Assembly (NCBI GenBank): GCA_016296185.1
Contig: JAEDJT010000002.1
Coordinates: 1 to 64,000, forward strand
Direction of reading: 5' to 3'
DNA from: Bacilli bacterium
GTDB lineage: Bacteria; Bacillota_I; Bacilli_A; RF39; UBA660
DNA length: 64,000 bases
This document shows, in pieces, positions 25,055-36,433 of this stretch (position 1 is the first letter of the stretch; each line of letters starts with the position of its first letter). The translations under genes were made by a program, and so were the position numbers. The notes below the pieces were generated by a model that ran no database searches, was not told the DNA's origin, and saw only the letters and a list, made by a program, of their open reading frames with translations.

Positions 25055-25712
25055 TAAAACTCAAATAATATTATCATATGTTTTAACTATTATCTTTATA
25101 GTAGCTTGTGTTATTGGTGGAGCTATAGCTGGAGATAAGTTATCTAATTTGAAAAAAGATAATAATGAAGAAAAAGTTCAAACTAAGTATGTCAGCAAAG
25201 TTGAAGACGAATTTGTTGAAGGAAAACATTTAACAGAAGTTAATTATTATGATTCTTTTGAATGCGAAAATTTGGAGTGCAAAGGTGAATTTGTTTATTC
25301 TAATGATGGTAAAAAAATACAATATAATGGAAAAGTATTAGAAGGATCTAGTCCTTTTATCTTTACTAATGGTGACAAAGAACAATATATTAATAATATT
25401 GAATCTGTTACTAGTTATGTTGATGATGAAGGTAATTATTATTTTATGTTTGATATCTATTATATGTTATTAAAAGATTATGAATTTGAATTTGCTTTAT
25501 ATGATGAAGATTTAAATCTTATTCATGAATTTAAACATGTAGTAGATTATAGAATTGTCGAATTAGAAAAAGATGATAAAGTAACAACATGTTTCTATTA
25601 TTCTACTTTTGATGAAGGTAAATTAGATTATCATAAATATATTGTTGGTGAAAAAGATTATGTATTTTATTCTATTGACGGTGCTAATATAAAAGAATAT
25701 ATTGAAGAATAG
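25044..25712 (+). CDS. Putative lipoprotein or single-pass membrane protein, paralogous N-terminus with next gene
   Basis: A 222-residue protein. The N-terminus is a signal-like helix (about residues 8-25) that ends in IVAC, compatible with a lipobox, and is followed by VIGGAIAGDKL. The outside domain of about 180 residues is acidic and mostly beta by eye. The next gene has the same arrangement with IAGC and TIGGVYTGQKL, so the two share a leader-like module. The outer domains differ. No known family is recognised. ATG 25044 overlaps the previous gene. Confidence 0.75.
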   Translation: MKSDKTQIILSYVLTIIFIVACVIGGAIAGDKLSNLKKDNNEEKVQTKYVSKVEDEFVEGKHLTEVNYYDSFECENLECKGEFVYSNDGKKIQYNGKVLEGSSPFIFTNGDKEQYINNIESVTSYVDDEGNYYFMFDIYYMLLKDYEFEFALYDEDLNLIHEFKHVVDYRIVELEKDDKVTTCFYYSTFDEGKLDYHKYIVGEKDYVFYSIDGANIKEYIEE

Positions 25713-25720
25713 GGGATAAT

Positions 25721-26332
25721 ATGGAAAAGAAAGAAAATGTATTTTTTGGTATTGTAAAAGCATTATTTATAATTGTATTTATTGCTGGATGTACTATTGG
25801 TGGTGTATATACTGGTCAAAAACTTGCTGAAAATAATTTTGGTAAAATAGAAAATAAAGAAGATAAAAAAGAAGAAGACAAAGAGAAATCACTTAATAAC
25901 TGTGCTTCAGATGTTGCAAATATTATTAAGAATGCTAAAGGTAATTATTTTAATGTTACTTATAATTCCGATACAGCATATGTAAGTTATAGAAGTATAG
26001 CTGGTACTGAAGAAGATAGTTTGGCTATTGAAGGCGATAGCATTAGTTTTGATAAAAAGGTTTCTAAGATTGGTGTTTACCAAAATGCAACTACAGATGC
26101 TAGTGAACAATTAATGGTTATTTATGAAGATGGTACTGTTGATAGTGTTTATTTAAATGTTGATAGTAAATTGACTAAAATGGCTGTTAATGACTTTAAA
26201 GAATATAAAGTTAAAGATATTTTATCTTTGGAATATGATTTAGTTCTTGATGAAGCAACTAATAGTGCTAAAATGACAATGAAGGCTGAATTATTATTAC
26301 AAGATGATTCTAAAGTAGTAGTAAACAAATAA
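25721..26332 (+). CDS. Putative lipoprotein, companion of the upstream gene
   Basis: A 203-residue protein with a Lys-rich start, a hydrophobic segment and the lipobox-like IAGC near residue 24, then TIGGVYTGQKL. A Lys/Glu-rich linker leads to an extracellular domain of about 140 residues containing NCASDVANIIKNAKG and a second beta-rich half. I do not recognise it. A terminator follows. The two genes probably encode surface proteins expressed together from the promoter at 24732. Confidence 0.75.
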   Translation: MEKKENVFFGIVKALFIIVFIAGCTIGGVYTGQKLAENNFGKIENKEDKKEEDKEKSLNNCASDVANIIKNAKGNYFNVTYNSDTAYVSYRSIAGTEEDSLAIEGDSISFDKKVSKIGVYQNATTDASEQLMVIYEDGTVDSVYLNVDSKLTKMAVNDFKEYKVKDILSLEYDLVLDEATNSAKMTMKAELLLQDDSKVVVNK

Positions 26333-26333
26333 T

Positions 26334-26361
26334 AAAAAAGATAGTTTTCTATCTTTTTTTT
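26334..26361 (+). terminator. Terminator after the lipoprotein-like pair
   Basis: An 11-bp perfect stem, 26334-26344 with 26349-26359, loop TTTT, within a long T-run. Confidence 0.85.
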
Positions 26362-26362
26362 A

Positions 26363-26371
26363 TGATATAAT
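26363..26371 (+). promoter_or_regulatory. Extended -10 promoter of the 769-residue protein gene
   Basis: TG-A-TATAAT directly after the terminator T-run. The gene starts 32 bases downstream. Confidence 0.6.
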
Positions 26372-26402
26372 TAGATATATAAAAGTAGAGAGGATGTTTT
26401 AT

Positions 26403-28712
26403 ATGAACGATATCGATAGAGAAGATACTAAACCTATTAAAGTATTATCTGAGATTAATGATGAACCGATGACTCGTGTTAAGAAAAATTCTGATATTGA
26501 TAATGAATCATCAGTTAGTAGAAGTGAAAAGTATAAAGATGTAGATGAAGAAGTTTTAGAAACTACTGAAGAAGAAAAAGCTGAAGAAGCATTAGCTGAA
26601 AAAAATATTGAAGAAGCAGAAGCTTTACTTGCTGAGGAGAAAAAAGAAGAAGAAGAAGCAGAAGAACCAGCTAAAGAAGAAAATAGTGAAAAAGGTATTA
26701 AAAAATTAATTACTAAATTTAAAGCATTACCTAAAGGTGCAAAAATTGGAATTATAATTGGAATTATTATTTTAATAATTGGAATTATAGTTGGTATTTT
26801 ATTATTAACTAAAAAAGATAATAAAGTTGAAGAAAAACAACCAGATGCTATAGAAGAAGCACCTGTAATAGTAGATAATTTCTATTATAAGAATGGTTAT
26901 TTATATTTTTTAGATGATAGTGAAAATGAAATTGGTTCTTATGAATGTGCTAATAAAGATGCTGATTTATGTTATGTAGCATTTAATAATTATAGAGATT
27001 CATTTGATAGTGTAGCTACTGTTGATCAAGATGGAAAAGATATTCCTCAAAGAATGCCTATATTTAATGATAATTATGTATTTATTAATGATAATTCTAA
27101 TGAAAAAGATGAAAAAGTTGTTATGTATTCAATTACTTCTGGAAAAGAAATTGATACTTATAAAACTGTTAAATCTTATGATTCAGGTTATATTGTATAT
27201 AGTAGTTTAAGCAATAATCAATATGGTTTATTAAAAATTGAAGGAGATTCAGTTTCTGATTTAATTAAACCTATATATAATTATTTAGGTATGATTGATG
27301 GTAGAGAAGAAATCTTAGCTTTAAGTAGCAAAGGTTATGTATTAATTAATGATAGAGGAAAAGAATTAAGTTCACCATTAGCTAGTAATTTAGAAATTAA
27401 ACAATATAGCGACAGTTTAATTGTTGCTAAAACTGGTGGAGATTATAGTGTTTATAATTATAAAGGTGATTTATTAGCTGATAGTTATACATTTGCTACT
27501 GTAGTTGATAACTATATGGGATTAGTTGATTCTAATAATAAATTATATATTAGAGATTTTGAAAATAATAAAATGAATGAAGAAGGTATATCTTTAAAAA
27601 ATAAAGAATATGTATTAACTTATGTTTATAATGAAGATAAATCTTTAGATAAAGCTAAACAAAGCTTTTCACTTGAATTAAAAGATGAAGTATTAGCTGT
27701 TGCTATTTATCCTTCTGATTTTAAAGATCCTAATTATACTAATTTAGATTACAATATTATTTATACTAATAAAAAATATAATATGATGAATTATTTTGAT
27801 GGTAAATTATATTTCTATAAAGATGAAGGAAAGACTGAATTAATTGGTAGTTATACATGTAATAATAAAAATACTATTGGTAACAATAACGAATTAACTT
27901 CATGTAATGTAGCTAAAGAAGCTTCTTATGAAGATAATGAAAGTTATACTAATACTTTAAATAAAGATTTTACAATTCCGATGATTCATAATAGATTTGT
28001 ATTTATTGGTGATGGTAAAGGTACTACTGTTTTATATGATTTAGTTGATAATAAAACTTTAGGTACTTATGAATCTGTTAGTAGTTATGTTGATTCTATT
28101 GATAGTAAATTTACTAATGTAGATAAAGATATAGTATTTACTGCTTTAAATAAAAAAGGTAAATATGGTATGGTTTCTTTAACTAGTAGTGGAGCAAGTG
28201 CTAAGATTAGATTTGAATATAATAAATTAGAAAAATTTAGTAATAATTATATTTTAGCTCAAAATAGTGAAAATAAATGGTTATTAATATATGGTAATAC
28301 TGATAGTACTTCAGTTGCTTATGATTATAAAATTCAAAAAATTACTAGTGATAAAGCTTATTTTAAAGTAGGTAGTGGAGATAAATATTATATTTATAAT
28401 ACTACTGGTGCTAAAGTAGTTAATTCTGACTTTAAGTACATTAATATGTATCCTACATATTTTATTGGTGTTAATAGTTCTAATGAATTATATTTATATG
28501 ATTATACTGGTAAAAAATTAACTAATGAAGCTATTAAAGTAAATGGAACTAGTTGTAGTATTGGTGAATTTGCTACTGCTACTATAAGTGGTAACTCTTA
28601 TACTATTAATTATTGTAGTAATGGTAGTTCATATGAAACTAAAAAGATAGATAATACTCCTATTAGTGATCCTAAGAAAGAGGAACCTAAAGAAGAGGAA
28701 AAAGAACAATAA
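26403..28712 (+). CDS. Large single-pass surface protein with WG-like repeats
   Basis: A 769-residue protein. The cytoplasmic N-terminus (about 1-110) is very acidic with Glu/Ala repeats. One membrane helix made mostly of Ile and Gly lies at about 115-137. The outside part (about 150-755) is built of repeated beta units such as NNQYGLLKIEG and KGKYGMVSLT, which resemble WG repeats, and has two broad halves that each open with FYYKNGYLYFLDD- or YFDGKLYFYKDEG-like segments. The end is a short Glu/Lys tail. A type II orientation (N-terminus inside) is inferred. The start is ATG 26403, eight bases after AGAGAGGA. It is a single-gene unit. Confidence 0.8.
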   Translation: MNDIDREDTKPIKVLSEINDEPMTRVKKNSDIDNESSVSRSEKYKDVDEEVLETTEEEKAEEALAEKNIEEAEALLAEEKKEEEEAEEPAKEENSEKGIKKLITKFKALPKGAKIGIIIGIIILIIGIIVGILLLTKKDNKVEEKQPDAIEEAPVIVDNFYYKNGYLYFLDDSENEIGSYECANKDADLCYVAFNNYRDSFDSVATVDQDGKDIPQRMPIFNDNYVFINDNSNEKDEKVVMYSITSGKEIDTYKTVKSYDSGYIVYSSLSNNQYGLLKIEGDSVSDLIKPIYNYLGMIDGREEILALSSKGYVLINDRGKELSSPLASNLEIKQYSDSLIVAKTGGDYSVYNYKGDLLADSYTFATVVDNYMGLVDSNNKLYIRDFENNKMNEEGISLKNKEYVLTYVYNEDKSLDKAKQSFSLELKDEVLAVAIYPSDFKDPNYTNLDYNIIYTNKKYNMMNYFDGKLYFYKDEGKTELIGSYTCNNKNTIGNNNELTSCNVAKEASYEDNESYTNTLNKDFTIPMIHNRFVFIGDGKGTTVLYDLVDNKTLGTYESVSSYVDSIDSKFTNVDKDIVFTALNKKGKYGMVSLTSSGASAKIRFEYNKLEKFSNNYILAQNSENKWLLIYGNTDSTSVAYDYKIQKITSDKAYFKVGSGDKYYIYNTTGAKVVNSDFKYINMYPTYFIGVNSSNELYLYDYTGKKLTNEAIKVNGTSCSIGEFATATISGNSYTINYCSNGSSYETKKIDNTPISDPKKEEPKEEEKEQ

Positions 28713-28740
28713 AAAAATCTAACGTAATGTTAGATTTTTT
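28712..28740. terminator. Bidirectional terminator at a convergent junction
   Basis: A 12-bp perfect stem, 28712-28723 with 28729-28740, loop GTAAT, A-rich upstream and T-rich downstream. It can serve both the surface-protein gene and the minus-strand carboxypeptidase gene. Confidence 0.85.
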
Positions 28741-29717
28741 TATTTGTCTCCTTCAACATAATATGCATAATATTCATCGAATGTTATATTTTCATCATGT
28801 ATTTTTTTAGCTGCTATTTCACCAACATATCTGAAGTGCCAGCTTTCTGTTGAATATCCTGTTATATTTTCTTTATTTTCTGGATATCTTAATATGAATC
28901 CATACTTGTAACAATTGTTTTTTAACCATTCGTATTCTTCTGATTCTGAAAAAACTTTTGCATTTGGATGTTCTAATGATGTAATATCTATTGCTAAACC
29001 TGTTTGATGTTCTGAATATCCAGGTCTTGCAGCATAAGAATCAGCGTATTTTAAACTTACTTTTTTAAATTCATTATATATTTCTTCTTGTGTTTCGTAT
29101 GATCTGTATGAAGAATTAATCATTAATCTTACACCTAATTTTTCTTCGACATCAGCTTTCATATCTTTAAATGCTAATAATACTTTTTCAGCTGCTTCAT
29201 TATCAGCATATGCGTATGATAATTGTGCTTTTACTAAATCGTCTCTTTCAAATTCATTATTTAAATGATAAAACTTATTTACTAATATTAAATCGCCTTT
29301 AGTTATATCTGTATCTATTTCTTTATTGTACCAACCTGATGCAGCATTGGTATTTACTAGTGCTATTATTAAATCTATTTCTTCTTTTTCATGTAATTCT
29401 TGGTATTGGACATATGCTTCAAAATTTTTGTTTAAGTAATATTTTGATGAAATGATATCATAATATGTTTCATTATAATTATTTGTTTTTAAATAATTAA
29501 CTATTTCATCATTAGTATTATTTATTATATATTCGGCTTTTTCTTTTTCATAACCAATTTCAATTAATTTGTATTCGTCAGTCTTTTTATATTGTTCTTC
29601 TTTATATATTTTAATTGATTCATTTATTGCATATATTCCTACTATTACGAATACTAATATATATAACATGGCTCTTTTTACTTCTGTTCTTAATTTTCGT
29701 CTTCTTTTCTTTGCCAT
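28740..29717 (-). CDS. D-Ala-D-Ala carboxypeptidase of the VanY/LdcB family
   Basis: A 325-residue exported peptidoglycan peptidase. The N-terminus is Lys/Arg-rich and is followed by one membrane helix (about 15-32), so it is probably membrane-anchored with the enzyme outside. A spacer of about 150 residues precedes the VanY domain. Zinc ligands are seen in SEHQTGLAIDI (His and Asp) and in ESWHFRYVG (His). The domain also has NSSYRSYETQ and KYGFILRYP, typical of the family. It would trim the terminal D-Ala or act on tetrapeptides. It is monocistronic, with a terminator shared with the plus-strand gene. Confidence 0.9.
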   Translation of the reverse strand: MAKKRRRKLRTEVKRAMLYILVFVIVGIYAINESIKIYKEEQYKKTDEYKLIEIGYEKEKAEYIINNTNDEIVNYLKTNNYNETYYDIISSKYYLNKNFEAYVQYQELHEKEEIDLIIALVNTNAASGWYNKEIDTDITKGDLILVNKFYHLNNEFERDDLVKAQLSYAYADNEAAEKVLLAFKDMKADVEEKLGVRLMINSSYRSYETQEEIYNEFKKVSLKYADSYAARPGYSEHQTGLAIDITSLEHPNAKVFSESEEYEWLKNNCYKYGFILRYPENKENITGYSTESWHFRYVGEIAAKKIHDENITFDEYYAYYVEGDK

Positions 29718-29784
29718 ATTATCACCTCTATATTAAAATTATATCATTTACATTTATAATTGTGTATTATATTTTTAATAAATA

Positions 29785-29812
29785 TTAGCACTCAACCATT
29801 GACAAGTGCTAG
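29785..29812 (+). promoter_or_regulatory. CIRCE-like operator 1 of hrcA
   Basis: TTAGCACTC at 29785-29793 and AAGTGCTAG at 29804-29812. The spacing is ten bases, one longer than consensus. It overlaps the -35. Confidence 0.8.
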
Positions 29813-29826
29813 TTAAGTGATATAAT
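29799..29826 (+). promoter_or_regulatory. Sigma-A promoter of the hrcA-dnaJ operon
   Basis: A perfect TTGACA at 29799-29804, 16 bp, and a perfect TATAAT at 29821-29826. It is flanked on both sides by CIRCE elements. Confidence 0.9.
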
Positions 29827-29830
29827 TATA

Positions 29831-29857
29831 TTAGCACTTATTTTAAAAGAGTGCTAA
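29831..29857 (+). promoter_or_regulatory. CIRCE operator 2 of hrcA
   Basis: TTAGCACTT-N9-GAGTGCTAA, a near-perfect CIRCE just downstream of the -10, in the transcribed leader. Together with operator 1 it brackets the promoter. Confidence 0.95.
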
Positions 29858-29871
29858 TAGAGGTGACTATT

Positions 29872-30870
29872 ATGAACAATAGACAAAATGAGCTATTAAA
29901 AGAAATAGTTGAATCTTACATTAATACTGTTAAACCTGTTGGTAGTAAAGCATTGTGTAAGAAATTTAAGTTATCTTCCGCTACCATTCGTAATGAGATG
30001 GCTGAGTTAGAAAAATTAGGATATCTTGAAAAGAATCACGTATCAAGTGGTCGAGTTCCTTCGGAAGCCGGTTACAAGTATTATGTTGATCATTTAATGA
30101 AACCTAAAGAACTTAATGGCGAAGAAATGTTAAAGTTACAAACTATATTTAATAATCAACAACTACAAGTTAGTGATGCAATTGTTCAATGTATGGAAAT
30201 AATAAGTGAACTTACTAATTATACGAGTGTAGTATTAGGTAAAAATAGTAGTGATAATACATTACAACAAGTTACTATTATTCCTATAGAAAATAATAAA
30301 ATAGTTGCTTTGGTTTGTACTAACAAAGGTATCGTAGAAAATAAGAAATTTACTTTACCAGAAAACATATTTGTTGAAGAAGTTTCTAAAACATGTGAAA
30401 TTATTAATAAGATGTTAGTTGGAACTCCTATTAATCGAGTTAGTGAAAGATTAGAATTTGAAATTAAGCCGGTTATTAGTAAAACAATACAACAATACGA
30501 AGCTATTTATTCTATCTTTCATGATGCTTTTAATGATTTTACTAAAGCAAATAGTAATGTTTTCTTTAGTGGTAAAGCTAATATTTTGAAACAACCTGAA
30601 TATGGAAGTATTGATGAAGTTAAAAGAATTGTTTCAAAATTTGAAGATGAATCTTTAGTTAGAAAAATCGAAGAAAATGAAGATGGTGTTAATGTTTACA
30701 TTGGTGATGATAATGAATTTGATTCAAATGTAACTGTCATTAAAAGTAAATATAATATAAATGGTGAAGAAGGTACTTTAGCTATAGTTGGTCCTAAAAG
30801 AATGGAATATGATAAAGTTATCGGATTACTAGAATATATTAATAAAGAAATTGATAAAAATAATAAATAA
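29872..30870 (+). CDS. hrcA: Heat-inducible transcription repressor HrcA
   Basis: A 332-residue repressor that binds CIRCE and loses activity when GroEL is occupied by unfolded protein. A winged helix-turn-helix occupies residues 1-75, with KLSSATIRNEMAELEKLGYLEK and HVSSGRVPSEAGYKYYVD typical of HrcA. The dimerisation and inserted domains follow. I chose ATG 29872, behind GAGGTG; an upstream in-frame GTG at 29851 lies inside the CIRCE operator and is not credible. It is the first gene of hrcA-grpE-dnaK-pepF-dnaJ, and it should autoregulate through the two operators. The same operator type is found at the hsp20 promoter in this window. Confidence 0.97.
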   Translation: MNNRQNELLKEIVESYINTVKPVGSKALCKKFKLSSATIRNEMAELEKLGYLEKNHVSSGRVPSEAGYKYYVDHLMKPKELNGEEMLKLQTIFNNQQLQVSDAIVQCMEIISELTNYTSVVLGKNSSDNTLQQVTIIPIENNKIVALVCTNKGIVENKKFTLPENIFVEEVSKTCEIINKMLVGTPINRVSERLEFEIKPVISKTIQQYEAIYSIFHDAFNDFTKANSNVFFSGKANILKQPEYGSIDEVKRIVSKFEDESLVRKIEENEDGVNVYIGDDNEFDSNVTVIKSKYNINGEEGTLAIVGPKRMEYDKVIGLLEYINKEIDKNNK

Positions 30871-30887
30871 TTACGTGAGTAATTTTT
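30869..30887 (+). other. Short hairpin between hrcA and grpE
   Basis: AATTAC, tetraloop GTGA, GTAATT, then a few T's. It could be a weak attenuator or processing site that lets hrcA be expressed at a different level from grpE-dnaK. Confidence 0.45.
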
Positions 30888-30931
30888 GACTTACTGTAAT
30901 ATGAAATACAACGAAAGAGAGATGATTTCTC

Positions 30932-31534
30932 GTGGCAGAAAAAAAGAAAACTGAGAAAGTATTAGAGGAAAACGCTATTCAAGATGAAAATGTTGAAGTT
31001 GAAACTCTTGAAGAAGTTGTAGACTCAGAAGAAAAAGAAGTTAAGGAATCTAAAAAAGGTATTTTTAAAAAGAAAAATGATTCTGAATTTCAAAAATTAG
31101 TTGAAGAAAATAAAGTTCTTCAAGATAAAGTTCTTCGTGTTACTGCAGAAATGCAAAACATGAAAAGAAGAATGGAAGAGGAACGAAGTAATCTTCTTAA
31201 ATATGAAGGTGAAGATTTTATTAAATCTATTCTTCCAATTGCTGATAACTTTGAAAGAGCTATAGGAGTTAATGAAGAAGGATTAAGTGAAGAAGTTGTT
31301 AAATATTTAAATGGATTTAAAATGATTTATTCTAACTTAAGTAGCATTTTACAAAGTAATCAAGTAGAAATTATAGATGCTATTAACAAACCTTTTGATC
31401 CTAATACTATGGATGCTGTTATGACAGAAGAAAATAGTGAAGTAGAACCTAATACTGTTATAGATGTTTTACAAAAAGGATATACTTATAAAGGTAAAGT
31501 TATTAGACATGCTATGGTAAAAGTAAGCAAATAA
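30932..31534 (+). CDS. grpE: Nucleotide exchange factor GrpE
   Basis: The DnaK cochaperone that releases ADP. The N-terminal about 60 residues are acidic and disordered. A long coiled coil follows (about 65-115, with AEMQNMKRRMEEE), then the C-terminal beta-wing domain with PNTVIDVLQKGYTYKGKVIRHAMVKVS. The 200-residue length is normal. Translation starts at GTG 30932. It lies between hrcA and dnaK, as in Bacillus. Confidence 0.96.
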   Translation: MAEKKKTEKVLEENAIQDENVEVETLEEVVDSEEKEVKESKKGIFKKKNDSEFQKLVEENKVLQDKVLRVTAEMQNMKRRMEEERSNLLKYEGEDFIKSILPIADNFERAIGVNEEGLSEEVVKYLNGFKMIYSNLSSILQSNQVEIIDAINKPFDPNTMDAVMTEENSEVEPNTVIDVLQKGYTYKGKVIRHAMVKVSK

Positions 31535-31543
31535 AAAATATAG

Positions 31544-33373
<1,830 letters not shown>

Positions 33374-33384
33374 TAATATGTACT

Positions 33385-33412
33385 TAAAAGTTCTAGGAGA
33401 CTAGAACTTTTA
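33385..33412 (+). other. Perfect 12-bp hairpin with GAGA tetraloop between dnaK and pepF
   Basis: 33385-33396 pairs perfectly with 33401-33412 and is closed by GAGA, a GNRA-type loop. There are only four T's at its 3' arm and no U-tract after it, so it may be a leaky terminator or a 3'-end stabiliser for the dnaK message. Confidence 0.65.
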
Positions 33413-33436
33413 GGTTATTTATGAAAGGAATTTATC

Positions 33437-35227
33437 ATGTTAAGAAGTGAAATTAAAGAAACTGATAAGTGGGATTTGACTCCATATTTTAAAAATAAAG
33501 TAGAATATGATAAGTATTATGATGAGACTTTAAAATTAATTGATGAAGTTGTTTCTTATAAAGGTAAAATAATGAAAGATTCTGATTCTTTATTTAATTT
33601 TTTAGAATTAGAAGATCAATTAGATTTAAGATTAGAAACTATATATGTTTATTCATATTTATATCATTATAGTGATACTAAAGAAGAATATGGTAAACAA
33701 TTAAAAATTAAAGCTGATAATTTAGATGAATTAATTAGTGAAAAAACATCTTTTGTTAGAAGTGAAATATTAAGTGTTGATTATGATTATGTTTTAAAAC
33801 TTATTAGTAAAAATAAAGCTTTAGATAAATATGCTTTTAGTTTAGAAAGATTTTTCAAATATAAAGATCATACTTTAAGTGAAGCAGAAGAAAGAATTAT
33901 TTCATTAGCAGGTAATGCTTTTGGTACTCCTGATGATGCTTATTCTAGTTTGGATAATGCTGATGCCAAATTTGATAATGTTTTTTATAATGGAAAAGAA
34001 GTTGAATTAAATCATAGTAATTATATTAAATTTGTTTCTGATAAAGATAGAGAATTTAGAAAACAAGTTTTTGAAAAATACTATAAATTTTATGTTGATC
34101 ATAAAAATACTATTGCTGATTTATATTTAGGACAAGTTAAACAAGATCTTTTTTATAGTAAAGTTAAAAAGTTTGATAGTCCGTTAGAAATGAGTTTATT
34201 TAGTGATAGTATTGATGTTTCAGTTTATAAGAATTTAATTAAAACTATTCATAAAAGTTTTGATCCCTTTTATGACTATATGTCATTTAGAAAAAAATTT
34301 TTAGGTGTAGATGAATTACATATGTATGATATTTATGTTGATCTTGTTAATGGTGAACCTAGAAAATTCACTTTTGATGAAGCAAAAGATACAATATTAG
34401 ATGCATTAAAAGTATTGGGTGATAAATATGTTAATGATTTATCTCAATCTTTTGATAATGGTTGGATTGATAGATATCCTAATGATGGTAAAAGAAGTGG
34501 TGCATATCAATGGGGATCTTATGGATTGCATCCTTATGTTTCACTTAATTTTGAAGGAACAGAAGACTCTGTTAGTACTTTAGCTCATGAATTAGGCCAT
34601 GCTATGCATTCTTATTATAGTGATGGTAAACAAGATCATGTATATGCTCAATATCCTATATTTTTAGCTGAAATTGCATCTACAGTTAATGAAGTGTTAT
34701 TAAATGAATATTTAATTAATAATGCTAAAGATGATGATGAAAAATTATTATATATTACTTCTTTCTTAGATAAATTTAAGGGAACTGTATATAGACAAAC
34801 TATGTTTGCTGAATTTGAAATGTTAGTACATGAAAAAATGCAAAATAATGAATTGTTAACTACTGATAGTATTAGTGATATTTATTATAATCTTAATAAA
34901 CAATATTATGGTAAAGATGTAGTTAGTGATGAGTTAATTAGATATGAATGGAGTAGAATTCCTCATTTTTACACTCCTTTCTATGTTTATAAATATGCTA
35001 CTGGTTTCTGTGCTGCTTTAGCAATTGCTAGTGATATATTAAATAAAGTTCCTGGAGCACAAGAAAGATATTTAGAATTCCTAAGTAGTGGAGGTTCTAA
35101 ATATCCTTTAGATACTTTAAAAGCTTGTGGTGTTGATATGACAACAAGTGAACCTATTTTAAAAGGCGTTAAGTTATTTGAAGATAAATTAAAACAAGCA
35201 AAAGAAATAGTTGAGAAGGTGAAATAA
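33437..35227 (+). CDS. pepF: Oligoendopeptidase F, M3B metallopeptidase
   Basis: A 596-residue cytoplasmic zinc peptidase that degrades short peptides. The zinc site is [10 protein letters not shown] (HExxH, about residue 385) with the third ligand Glu in [12 protein letters not shown] about 25 residues on. The N-terminal region matches the M3B family, including WDLTPYFKN at the start. The length is normal. It is placed between dnaK and dnaJ: its last bases overlap the dnaJ ATG, so it is clearly in the chaperone operon. That position is unusual; it links peptide clearance to heat-shock control by context only. Confidence 0.95.
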   Translation: MLRSEIKETDKWDLTPYFKNKVEYDKYYDETLKLIDEVVSYKGKIMKDSDSLFNFLELEDQLDLRLETIYVYSYLYHYSDTKEEYGKQLKIKADNLDELISEKTSFVRSEILSVDYDYVLKLISKNKALDKYAFSLERFFKYKDHTLSEAEERIISLAGNAFGTPDDAYSSLDNADAKFDNVFYNGKEVELNHSNYIKFVSDKDREFRKQVFEKYYKFYVDHKNTIADLYLGQVKQDLFYSKVKKFDSPLEMSLFSDSIDVSVYKNLIKTIHKSFDPFYDYMSFRKKFLGVDELHMYDIYVDLVNGEPRKFTFDEAKDTILDALKVLGDKYVNDLSQSFDNGWIDRYPNDGKRSGAYQWGSYGLHPYVSLNFEGTEDSVSTLAHELGHAMHSYYSDGKQDHVYAQYPIFLAEIASTVNEVLLNEYLINNAKDDDEKLLYITSFLDKFKGTVYRQTMFAEFEMLVHEKMQNNELLTTDSISDIYYNLNKQYYGKDVVSDELIRYEWSRIPHFYTPFYVYKYATGFCAALAIASDILNKVPGAQERYLEFLSSGGSKYPLDTLKACGVDMTTSEPILKGVKLFEDKLKQAKEIVEKVK

Positions 35228-36357
35228 TGGCTGGTAGTAAGAATTATTATGATATATTAGGTGTTTCTAAAACTGCTACTGATTCCGAAATTAAAAGTGC
35301 ATTCCGTAAACTTGCTAAACAATATCATCCTGATTTAAATAAAGAAGCTGGAGCTGAAGAAAAGTTTAAAGAAATTGGTGAGGCTTACTCTGTATTATCC
35401 GATCCAGCTAAGCGTAAACAATATGATCAATTTGGTCATGAAGCTTATACTAATGGTGCTAGTCAAGGAGGTTTTGGTGGAAATCCATTTGGTGGTGGTT
35501 TTTCAGCAGAAGACATCGATTTATCTAGTATTTTTGATGATTTATTTGGTGGCGGTATGTTTGGTGGCTCTAGTAGAAGAAGTAATTCAAGTAGACCACA
35601 AAAAGGTAGAGATTCTTTAGTTAAAGTTAATTTAACATTTGAAGAAGCTGTATTTGGATGTAAGAAATCTATTAATTTAGATTTAGATAGTGAATGTGAT
35701 TCTTGTGATGGAAAAGGTGGAAGCGGTGAAGAAACTTGCTCTACTTGTAAAGGTAGAGGTCGTGTAGTTACTCAACAAAGAACTATGTTTGGGGTCTTCC
35801 AAAGTGAAACATCGTGTCCCGAATGTAATGGTAAAGGTAAAACATTTAAAAATGTATGTAAAAAATGTAATGGTAAAGGACATGTTATTAAAAATAAAGA
35901 AATTACTATTACTGTTCCTGAAGGCGTAGATAATGGTCATCAATTAAGAATTTCTGGAAAAGGTGCTGCTGGATATAATGGTGGACCTAATGGTGATATT
36001 TATATTGAATTTACAGTTAAAAATCATCCTTTATTTGAAAGAAAAGAAAATGATATTTATTTAGATGTTCCAGTTACAATCACTGAAGCATGTTTAGGAT
36101 GTAAAAAAGAAATACCTACATTAACTGGAAGTGTTGTTATTGATATTGATGCTGGAAGCCAACCTGGTGATCAATTAAGACTTCGTGGTAAAGGTGTTAA
36201 AGATCCAATGGGGAAGAAAACTGGAGACATGTATGTTGTATTAAATGTTATAGTACCTACTAAGTTAGACAAGAAACAAAAAGATTTATTAAAATTATTA
36301 TCTGAAACTGATTTAGATAATGAAAAAGAATTTAAAAATTTTAGTAAATATCTATAA
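35227..36357 (+). CDS. dnaJ: Chaperone protein DnaJ
   Basis: The 376-residue Hsp40 partner of DnaK. The J domain contains the HPD motif (YHPDLNKE, about residue 34). A Gly/Phe-rich linker follows (about 75-125). The zinc-finger region has four CxxCxGxG-type repeats ([32 protein letters not shown]). C-terminal substrate-binding domains are complete. Its ATG overlaps the pepF stop by one base. A terminator closes the operon. In Bacillus prmA and rsmE follow; they are absent here. Confidence 0.97.
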   Translation: MAGSKNYYDILGVSKTATDSEIKSAFRKLAKQYHPDLNKEAGAEEKFKEIGEAYSVLSDPAKRKQYDQFGHEAYTNGASQGGFGGNPFGGGFSAEDIDLSSIFDDLFGGGMFGGSSRRSNSSRPQKGRDSLVKVNLTFEEAVFGCKKSINLDLDSECDSCDGKGGSGEETCSTCKGRGRVVTQQRTMFGVFQSETSCPECNGKGKTFKNVCKKCNGKGHVIKNKEITITVPEGVDNGHQLRISGKGAAGYNGGPNGDIYIEFTVKNHPLFERKENDIYLDVPVTITEACLGCKKEIPTLTGSVVIDIDAGSQPGDQLRLRGKGVKDPMGKKTGDMYVVLNVIVPTKLDKKQKDLLKLLSETDLDNEKEFKNFSKYL

Positions 36358-36361
36358 AAAG

Positions 36362-36388
36362 AAAACCAATTTTATTGGTTTTTTTTAT
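36362..36388 (+). terminator. Terminator of the hrcA-dnaJ operon
   Basis: A 9-bp perfect stem, 36362-36370 with 36374-36382, loop TTT, then T's. Confidence 0.85.
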
Positions 36389-36396
36389 TTTGTTTA

Positions 36397-36405
36397 TGAT
36401 ATAAT
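36397..36405 (+). promoter_or_regulatory. Extended -10 promoter of the surface-protein gene
   Basis: TG-A-TATAAT a few bases past the dnaJ operon terminator. Confidence 0.6.
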
Positions 36406-36433
36406 TATAATAGATAAAATATGGGTGATAAAT

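Noticed and set aside
29851..29871. A longer hrcA starting at GTG 29851
   Set aside because: That GTG is inside the CIRCE operator; ATG 29872 has a proper ribosome site and matches the normal HrcA start.
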